From Gadus chalcogrammus (lineage: Eukaryota > Chordata > Actinopteri > Gadiformes > Gadidae): 64,000 nucleotides of DNA. Position numbers and translations under genes: made by a program. Position 1 is the stretch's first letter; each line of letters opens with the position of its first letter. The notes beneath the pieces were generated by a model that saw only the letters and a list, made by a program, of their open reading frames with translations, had not been told where the DNA came from and ran no database searches. The stretch spans positions 12,034,651 through 12,098,650 of the forward strand of contig NC_079420.1 of the NCBI RefSeq assembly GCF_026213295.1, written 5' to 3'. Below are positions 46,599 to 64,000 of the stretch, piece by piece.

Positions 46599-49500
46599 TC
46601 AGAGCCTGTGTGCCGTGCGATTGGCCGGAGATTCTCTCGGGGCCCCTCCCCCCCCAGCATGCATCCTGCTAGAGGCGGTCAGCAGCTGGAGGTCTGAGTG
46701 GGCGTTGGCCACCGTGTGGCGCCGCTGACCCCCCGCCCTCTCCAGGTAGGCCTCGCCCTCCTGTTCCATCAGGGGGGGCAAGGAGTCGGAGTCGGGCCGG
46801 GCGAAGGGCGGCTCCGCCCCCTTGGACCCCTGGGACCCCGCCTGGGGGGGGCGCTCCCCGACGCCCTCGTCTGGCCGCAGGGGGAAGGACACTCGTCAGG
46901 AACAGGAAGTCCATAGGAATATAACCTTTAACCTTCCTTCACTGGTAACAATAGTAGCCATGGTAACAGTGATATTTATTTAAAGTAATCGGTAGTTATA
47001 GTAACAATAGTAGCCATGGTAACTGGTGGTTAAAGTAACAATAGCCATGGTAACAATGGTATTTATTTATAGTAACTGGTAGTTATAGTAACAATAGTAT
47101 CTATGTTTACAGTGGTTGTCACGGTAACCGTGGTAGTGATGGTGAGGGTTGTTAGGGTAACGGTATACTGACCTGGCTGCTGCTGGTTGCCATGGCGCAG
47201 GACGTTGCCGAGATACGGGGACACACCCATCTCCACCAAACGCTCCAGCTGTAGATACTGCGGACCCAGACCACTGGGATCCTGGACCCCCTGAAGGACA
47301 GACAGGCAGATCAGCTAGAGACTGGCAGACCACGCTACAGACAGACAAGCAGGCCACGCTAGAGACAGACAGGCAGACCAAGCTAGAGACAGACAGGCAG
47401 ACCACGCTAGAGACAGACAGGCAGACCACACTAGAGACAGACAGGCAGACCAAGCTAGAGACAGACAGGCAGACCACGCTAGAGACAGACAGACAGACCA
47501 CACTAGAGACAGACAGGCAGACCAAGCTAGAGACAGACGGGCAGACCACGCTAGAGGCAGAAAGGCAGACCACGCCAGAGACAGAAAGACAGACTATGCT
47601 GCAGACAGACAGGCAGACCACACTACAGACAGGCAGACCACGCTAGAGACAGACGGACCACACTAGAGACAGACAGACAGATAGACCATGCTAGAGACCG
47701 ACAGGCAGATCACGGTAGAGACAGACGGACAAACCACGCTAGAGACAGACAGGCAGACCACGCTAGAGACAGACAGACAAACCACGCTAGAGACAGACAT
47801 TCACACCAAGCTAGAGACAGACTGACAGACCACGCTACAGACAGACAGACCAAACTAGAGACAGACAGACAGACAGACAGACAGACCACGCTAGATACAG
47901 ACATGGCCAAAGTCCTGAGGTGTGGTCCTGGACGACCCCCCAGCTGTGTGTACCTGCAGCACCAGCAGCATCTGTGTGAGGGGCGGGGGGACGCCGGCCG
48001 CAGCACCCAGCGTCTCCTCCAGGGCGAGCTGCAGCAGAACCTGGTCTCTGAACGCCAGCAGACACATCTGTCTGATGGTCAGCTCCTGTCCCTACACACA
48101 CACACAAACACGCACACGCACACGGCACACGGCACACGACACACGCACACACACACACACACATAGAAGCACACACGCACGCGCACACAGACAAACATTT
48201 AGTAAAACTCTTCTGCCTTGTAAAAAAAAAAAAAATTTGCAGATCCTTCTGAGATATGGTAGTGTGTAGGGTCAGGGTAGTGTATATCAGGTTCAGGATG
48301 TATCAGGGTCGGGTCTATCAGGGTCGTGAGTATCAGGGTCCGGTTATGTCAGGGTAGTGTGTATCACGGTCAGGGTATATCAGGGTCAGTGTGTATCAGG
48401 GTCTGGGATAGGGCACTAGGGTAGTAGATCAGGGTTTACCTGGACAGGGTAGAATATAGCCTGTAGGGTCGGCAGTGTCTCCGTAAAGAATCGAACCCAT
48501 ATCTCAGACAGCATCGTCAGCTGGTTGTTACCTAGTTACCCCAACAGGGCAGATATGTTATGTTATGTGTATGCCAGGATATTATGCTCGTCTGCGACTG
48601 TATGCTAGACTGACGGCTCCATGACACACCTTTCATTTTAAACGTTACATCAGAACATCAGACATCAGAAAAGCTTTGTAAACATCTCACCTTCATAGAT
48701 CTAAACATCCTAGAAGTAGTCTCAACATCTAAAGATCTCACCATCATAGAACTGGATCTTCTCCAGGAGGCGCTCAAGACCCTTGGTCAGCAGCTGGTTC
48801 TGGGGGTACAAAAAGACACGGTAACGACTTGACCCTGAGCCTTGTAGCTGTTAGTAGGTAATCAGGTATGAGAACCCTTCTTCACCTGTAGCACCTCGTT
48901 AGTGTGTTTACCTGTAGCACTTTGCTAGTGTTTTTACCTGTAGGTCCTCGTTAGTGTGTTTACCTGTAGGTCGTCGTTAGTGTGTTCACCTGTAGCACCT
49001 CGTTAGTGTGTTTACCTGAGGCACTTTGCTAGTGTGTTTACCTGTAGGTCCTCGTTAGTGTGTTCACCTGTAATACCTCGTTAGTGTGTTTACCTGTAGG
49101 TCGTAATTAGTGAGTTCACCTGTAGGTCCTCGTTAGTGTGTTCACCTGTAGGTCCAAGTCAGTGTGTTTACCTGTAGGTCCTTGTTAGTGTGTTTCTTAC
49201 CTGTAGGAAGTCTGTGATAAAGGAGCCCAGTTCGGTCTTCAAAAGCCACCTGTTGGAACAGGAAACACTCACGGTCACGTCCTCTTCTCTCTGGGCCCCC
49301 CCTGGTGGTCGACCCCCCTGGTTGTGGGGCCACCCCTCACTCAATGTGAGCCGCTGGCTGAAAGGCTTCAGGGTTTCAGGGCTTCAGGGCCCAATGTTCC
49401 ATTGAGCTGTGAACTCTGCTCCAGAGATGATAATCAGGCATGCAGCAATGAGGAACTGATACGTAGGAACGCTCATCAGATACGGCCGCCGGGCCACTGG

Positions 49501-52427
49501 GACGCTTTTGGTTCCCATGAGAGATGGAATTTACTCTTGATGTTATTGTATGTGTGTGTCAGGATGTTAGATTAGATTAGATTAGAAATACTTTATTGAT
49601 CCCCGGGGGGAAACAAGAACATTCAGAATTGGTTGTGACCCAGTTTGTTCCTTCAAGGGCTATGAACAAAAGTCAACATGGTGTGGTAACGGCATACATC
49701 TAGCCTTCATTTTGATCTCATTTCACGCCTCTGAATCACAGATCATTTGAAGAAAGTGGGAGGGGCCAGGAGCTGACAGAGGAGACATCCAGATGGTGTG
49801 CTGCTAGCGATGAGCCAGACCCTAACCCAGAGTACACTGTGACCTTCTAGTAGCAAGGCCAGGGAAGACTATGGAATGAATTTAAACCATAATATATCAA
49901 ATAAAATAGTCAATAAAGGGAATAAATTGGAAAATAGAATCAAGTTATGCTAGTCTGTTTATCATGACATGTTATAGTGATATCATCGTCTATGAGGACA
50001 TCTTATAGTGTTGTTAATCTGTCTATGAGGACATCTTATAGTGATATCGTCTGTGAGGACATGGTGTAGTGATGTAAATCAGTTTATGAGAACATGGTAT
50101 AGTACTGTTAATCTGTTTATGAGGACATGTTATAGGGATAATATGGTTTATGAGGACATGCCATAGGGATGCTAGTCTGTTTATGAGGACATGTTATAGG
50201 GTTTTCATAGTTTACGAGGGCATGGTGTGTACCTGATGCTCTCGTTGAGCGTGTAGAGCTCGTTGGCCTGCAGCCCTCCTCCCTGGAACACCCTCATGAC
50301 AGCCGTCTGGACACTGAGGGATTGAGGGTCAAAGGCTGAGGGTTGAGCGGTGATACCTCGCAGTAACACAAGGATTTGTTCATATCTTGTTCATATTTAC
50401 GCTATAGGTGAATGTGCTCTCTGTCTTATTGGCTATTCTGGCTGTCAATCAATGTCAGATGGACTCAGGTTAATGTTTGGGTGAATTTGTCGCGGAGGGC
50501 ATAGATGTGTTGTGAACCCCTCTCTGGTGCAACACTGGCAAAGGCATCCAAAGTCTTTGGAGGGCATCTAGTTAGCCGTGTTGCATTTTGTTGTGGCAAC
50601 AATTGCAAGGCAGTCTCGACAAAGTACCTGTTTTTGGTCAACAGCGTCCTTTCTGTCACCAAAATATTTCCAACTGACATTGATGCTCTCTTTGGAACTA
50701 AATCCTCTTTTGCTGGCTCCTTTTGAAGTTTGGATGTCTGATCATAAACTGGTCAACATGATCAGTGATCGGTGGTTTGCACACAGACCGTACACCGACA
50801 CTTTTCTGTCCACTTGGCAGCTCTCTATGTTATGTATGTGTGTAGGAGCCAATTCCTTTGTTTTCATTTAGTTACCGTTTTCTGTGCGTGTCTGTGTGTG
50901 TGTGTGTGATATTAATTGATGACTAATTAATAGATTGGCGCCTGCTGTGTGTGTCCTACAGGAGGTCCTTCTCCTCAAGAGGAAAGGACCTGTGGCCTTG
51001 GGGGGGCTGGCTGGAAAAGCATACTGTTTTAGACCTTGCATAACTCCCATCTCATGTTATGATTTCAACAATCATTTTTACTTTGAATTTGTTTGAATAA
51101 GAATTAGAAGCGACTTATGAATAAATGAAGACACTTTATTTTTTAACCAAATCTTGAAATTCCTTTTTTGTGCAAGACATCAAGCGTCTATCATATAACC
51201 AATCAGCACAAGAGTGATCTACACCAGGAACAAGGACAGGAAATCATAGTCACTTTAAGTGTTAATTAAAGTGCATGTGTGTGTGCATTCATGCATGTGT
51301 GTGCCTTACGAAGCGAGAGATACCGAGTCACTCAGTATCTCTCGCTCTTCCTGTGCCAATAGTCTCATCCTGCCACTACTTCCTGTGCAGACAGGAAGTA
51401 GTAGGTTAAAGCTAAACAAGAGGCCTCCTCTCACTCTGCATCTCACGTCCTCATCCTGCCGACACATCCGTCCCCTAACCGTCAAGGCTGTGTTTGTGTG
51501 TGTGCATTCTAACTATGGGAGACTCCAGTGGGGAATGGAACCCCCACCCTGGCAGTGTTAGTGCCTTGCTCTACAAGTTGCACTTCAAGTCAATTAATAC
51601 AAATCAATCCAGAGCAGCGATTCTTAACGTTGCAGAGCCGTTCTCAGAGAGTTGAACTCTGCGCTCTGGGATCAGGATCTAGTGGTCATTCCTCCGTCTC
51701 CTGGGTTACGGTAATCTATGATAATCTACGCTAAACTCAGCTAATCTCAGCCTTGCTCTGCTACACAGCAGAAACCCTGAGGTGAACCCTGCTCTGGCAG
51801 AGACCACTCTGTACAGTCTAGGACCACGCCCCTCTAGGACCCCGCCCCTCTTTCCCAGAGACAGGACCCCGCCCCTCTTTACCAGAGACAGGACCCCGCC
51901 CCTCTAGGACCCTGCCCCTCTAGGACCACGTCCCTCTAGGACCACGTCCCTCTAGGACCACGCCCCTCTATACCAGATACAGGACCATGCCCCTCTAGGA
52001 CCCTGCCCCTCTAGGACCACGCCCCTCTAGGACCACACCCCTCTAGGACCCTGCCCCTCTAGGACCCTGCCCCTCTAGGACCACGCCCCTCTAGGACCAC
52101 GCCCCTCTATACCAGATACAGGACCACGCCCCTCTAGGACCCTGCCCCTCTAGGACCACGCCCCTCTAGGACCACGCCCCTCTATACCAGATACAGGACC
52201 CCGCCCCTCTAGGACCACGCCCCTCTATACCAGATACAGGACCACGCCCCTCTAGAGGGAGGGAACTGATGAAGGGGTTGGAGATGGAGGGGGTAGAGGT
52301 GGACTCACCTGTTCCACACGCTGGTGTTGGACAGCTGCAGAGCTGAGGATCCGTTCTGGAAGCGGGCCAGGTCCGAGAGCACCGGGGAGCTCATGAAGCG
52401 AGCCCTGGGCCTCCGCAGAGACCCCAT
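46599..52427 (-). CDS. prr5l: PRR5L (Protor-2), mTORC2-associated protein
   Basis: Exons 52427-52309, 50313-50233, 49249-49201, 48799-48742, 48531-48440, 48091-47954, 47290-47173 and 46870-46599 join in phase to 308 residues (human 368, so a shorter C-terminal part). It starts MGSLRRPRARFMSSPVLSDL. The HbrB-type core reads VQTAVMRVFQGGGLQANELY, LLKTELGSFITDFLQNQLLT, RFFTETLPTLQAIFYPVQGQ, MLLVLQ and LERLVEMGVSPYLGNV. The C-terminal motif EGEAYLERAGGQRRHTVANA confirms PRR5L over PRR5. It binds mTORC2 through Rictor and is linked to ZFP36 mRNA decay and PKC-delta control. Head-to-head with commd9, its neighbour in human 11p. Confidence 0.95.
47290..47895 (-). repeat. 24-bp minisatellite next to the prr5l exon 7 acceptor
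   Basis: About 24 units. On the minus strand each reads GGTCTGCCTGTCTGTCTCTA plus GCGT, so every unit ends in an acceptor-like CTGTCTGTCTCTAG. The true acceptor is CTGTCTGTCCTTCAG. Confidence 0.88.
48280..48430. repeat. Minisatellite, prr5l intron 5
   Basis: GTATCAGGGTCAGGGTATAT-type units, diverged. Confidence 0.75.
48880..49215 (-). repeat. Minisatellite copying the prr5l exon 3 donor
   Basis: Minus-strand exon 3 ends TTCCTACAG|GTAAGAAACA. About a dozen 26-bp units of GACCTACAG|GTAAACACACT follow, with GTGAACACACT variants. Confidence 0.9.
49564..49612. mobile_element. Non-LTR element 3' tail fragment
   Basis: (ATTAG)n followed by AAATACTTTATTGATCCCCG, a tail type common to fish LINE/SINE insertions. 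Only the end is recognisable. Confidence 0.45.
49960..50230. repeat. Minisatellite, prr5l intron 2
   Basis: Units of GTTTATGAGGACATGTTATA plus GGGATG, about eight diverged copies, ending near the exon 2 donor. Confidence 0.8.
50320..51800. other. prr5l intron 1, mostly unique sequence
   Basis: No gene recognised. Overlapping frames near 50465-50870 on both strands match nothing I know. 51320-51410 has a TATCTCTCGCTT palindrome and a duplicated CTTCCTGTGCAGACAGGAAG hairpin. Confidence 0.35.
51820..52255. repeat. Minisatellite, prr5l intron 1
   Basis: About 25 units of GACCACGCCCCTCTA, some with ATACCAGATACAG inserts. Confidence 0.92.
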
Positions 52428-55110
<2,683 letters not shown>

Positions 55111-55111
55111 T

Positions 55112-55167
55112 GTCACGTGACCGTAATCTGCCTCACGTGACCAGTCCTCTTGACGTCACGTGGCAAT

Positions 55168-55177
<10 letters not shown>
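55112..55177 (+). promoter_or_regulatory. commd9 core promoter with CLEAR/E-box, CRE and YY1 motifs
   Basis: GTCACGTGAC (55112-55121, perfect palindrome), CTCACGTGAC (55132-55141), TGACGTCA (55151-55158) overlapping GTCACGTGG (55155-55163), then AATATGGCGGCT (55166-55177). The last is a YY1-type site containing the start codon, so the 5' UTR is likely very short. Confidence 0.65.
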
Positions 55178-56722
<1,545 letters not shown>

Positions 56723-56724
56723 CA

Positions 56725-56930
56725 CAACTCTGGTGTCAACACGACATGTAACACAACGCTGGTGTCAACACAACTCTGGTGTCAAACACATGTACCACAA
56801 CTCTGGTGTCAACACGCAACTCTGGTGTTAACACAACTCTGGCGTCACCACAACAAGTAACAACTCTGCTGTCAACACAACTCTGGTGGAACACAACTCT
56901 GGTGTCAACACATGTACCACAACAGTTAAC
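56725..56930 (+). repeat. Minisatellite in the commd9 3' UTR
   Basis: About ten units of ACACAACTCTGGTGTCA with CATGTACC links, starting at the stop codon. Confidence 0.88.
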
Positions 56931-57144
56931 GGTTGTACATTATACATCTATAACTGTTCTATATTATATATACCTATGTCTGTACCTGTTCTATGATATC
57001 TATCTCCGTCTTTGTTAGAATTTCCATAGTAACAAGATATTTGTGGAGCTGGTTTTTGTTCATTGTCACATTTCTAATAAAGCGTAACTTTACATTTTGT
57101 TTTTGTAAATCTTTCAGAATTAAAGCATGAATAAAGTAAGTAAA

Positions 57145-57290
57145 AATATGAACAGTTCTCCCGTTCCTCTGGGTAGTGACGAGAGGTGATGACATCACTG
57201 TGTTCACTGGTGATGACATCACTTTGTTCACTGGGGATGACGTCACTGTTGCAGCATTCAAAACGGTCAGTTTCCAGGAGGTTCGGACCT
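57145..57290. repeat. Short repeat downstream of commd9
   Basis: Three copies of TGTTCACTGGTGATGACATC. Confidence 0.7.
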
Positions 57291-57352
57291 TAAGCTTGGA
57301 GGAAAGTGCTTTGAACACTCTGTTGGGTCTGAGTTTTCGCTGTGCGGAATAA

Positions 57353-57442
57353 AGGCCCAATCCCATTTCTACCCCGTTCCCCTTCCCCCTTCAAAACAAG
57401 GGGTAGGGGGAAGGGGTAAGGGGTAGAAATAGGATTGGGCCT
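57353..57442. mobile_element. Foldback element (MITE-like)
   Basis: AGGCCCAATCCCATTTCTAC and following bases (57353-57392) are inverted at 57400-57442, about 40 bp per arm, with an 8-base loop. GGCCCAATCCCA hairpins of this kind recur in fish genomes. It lies between the 3' ends of commd9 and fcsk. Confidence 0.6.
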
Positions 57443-57964
57443 AAAGCTAGCCGAATCCTCCGAGGTCACGTCACAACAATGGCTGCCCATTTTATTGATA
57501 GACTAAAGTGAACTTGCAGCATGCACTAAGAGGCAAACTTAACACCCATTCCAACATTTGCATTACAATAAATTATAGCTTACAATTATAAATCATCGGA
57601 TAAATTCTTGCTCATGTTCAACCGTCGCAAGCAGTTCCAATAACTGAATCATCAGATTCAGCAAAGAAGCGCAAAAAGGTCCTGGCGGGCATCCATACTT
57701 GTTATGAGGTCTAGTCTCCAGAAGGATCTGTTTTCCGGTTTTATGTCATAGCCTTACGAACTTCTAAGAAGCGTAAGCTGAACACACGGAAGAGCTTCCG
57801 AACTACCGAGCTGTTTTGAAGGCGGCATGTTTTCACTGGTGATGACATCACGTGTTCACTGACCATGAATAACTAGTTCTGGCCTCTCTGCCCGACAACA
57901 CAAGAAAATCACACCTCAATTGTTAATACTTTAATGTTTAACCATTACAGAAAAGGGGTGTGTC

Positions 57965-63419
<5,455 letters not shown>

Positions 63420-63469
63420 CTGGGGGGAGGGTGGGTTAGGGGGTCCGACCAACTGAAGGGTCCTGGGTT

Positions 63470-64000
63470 CAAAGCCCCTTAACTCCTACCTGCTCCTTAA
63501 TAACCTGTCCCTGTACTGTCTAACCCCTACCTGCTCCTTAATGACCTGTCTCTGTACTGTCTAACCCCTACCTGCTCCTTAATGACCTGTCTCTGTACTG
63601 TCTAACCCCTACCTGCTCCTTAATAACCTGTCCCTGTACTGTCTAACCCCTACCTGCTCCTTAATGACCTGTCTAACCCCTACCTGCTCCTTAATGACCT
63701 GTCTAACCCCTACCTGCTCCTTAATGACCTGTCTAACCCCTACCTGCTCCTTAATGACCTGTCTCTATACTGTCTAACCCCTACCTGCTCCTTACTGACC
63801 TGTCTCTGTACTGTCTAACCCCTATCTGCTCCTTAACGACCTGTCTCTGTACTGTCTAACCCCTACCTGCTCCTTAATGACCTGTCTCTGTACTGTCTAA
63901 CCCCTACCTGCTCCTTAATGACCTGTCCCTGTACTGTCTAACCCCTACCTGCTCCTTAATGACCTGTCTCTGTCCTTTCCAACCCCTACCTGCTCCTTAA
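63470..64000. repeat. 41-bp minisatellite family (locus 5), runs off the window
   Basis: About 14 units of the same 41- and 30-bp forms as 3770-4290. Confidence 0.94.

Noticed and set aside
50465..50871. Overlapping small frames in prr5l intron 1 (one ends RDKFTQTLT) as a transposase or gag remnant
   Set aside because: No motif I can name and no terminal repeats seen; a database search would be needed.

Overview
The window is vertebrate nuclear DNA from a ray-finned (teleost) fish. The evidence is multi-exon genes with GT-AG introns, GC-rich exons whose proteins align residue by residue with human orthologues, fish-type non-LTR retroelement remnants, and a very high load of tandem repeats. 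Almost every intron carries a (GT)n/(CA)n tract or a minisatellite. Codfishes (Gadidae) are known for this repeat density, so a gadiform is my guess, but it is inference only. Most single-frame open stretches over repeats (VCVC, HTHT and similar) are not genes.

Layout, left to right: (1) 30-2862 +, the 3' exons of an integrin alpha, most likely itga11. (2) 4910-7151 -, fem1b, complete in two coding exons and tail-to-tail with itga11 as in human 15q23. (3) 8448-9455 -, ciao2a (fam96a), complete in five exons. (4) 9962-32617 +, spg11 (spatacsin), head-to-head with ciao2a across about 500 bp; 39 coding exons can be joined in phase except one, which carries a frameshift. (5) 33220-35089 -, a small CFAP97-domain (hemingway family) gene. 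(6) 38053-45073 +, znf609, complete coding region. (7) 46599-52427 -, prr5l, an mTORC2 partner. (8) 55168-56722 +, commd9, next to prr5l as in human 11p. (9) 57965-63419 -, the 3' part of fcsk (L-fucose kinase), whose 5' exons lie beyond the window. Human counterparts are split over chromosomes 15q, 11p and 16q, so the block is a fish-specific junction of ancestral linkage groups. The genes do not form one pathway, although spg11, commd9 and prr5l all act on lysosome, endosome or mTOR biology.

The most unusual signal is that many minisatellites start exactly at an exon-intron boundary and carry copies of that boundary's own 5' or 3' splice site in each unit. I count more than a dozen cases in itga11, spg11, the CFAP97 gene, prr5l, znf609 and fcsk. 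Two could yield in-frame length variants: five 63-bp copies of an spg11 acceptor plus exon start, and 27-bp copies of an fcsk donor. Other points are a frameshift in spg11 exon 26, a dispersed 41-bp minisatellite family at five loci, coding minisatellites in znf609, and several foldback or inserted elements. I saw no tRNA, rRNA, CRISPR or bacterial features.
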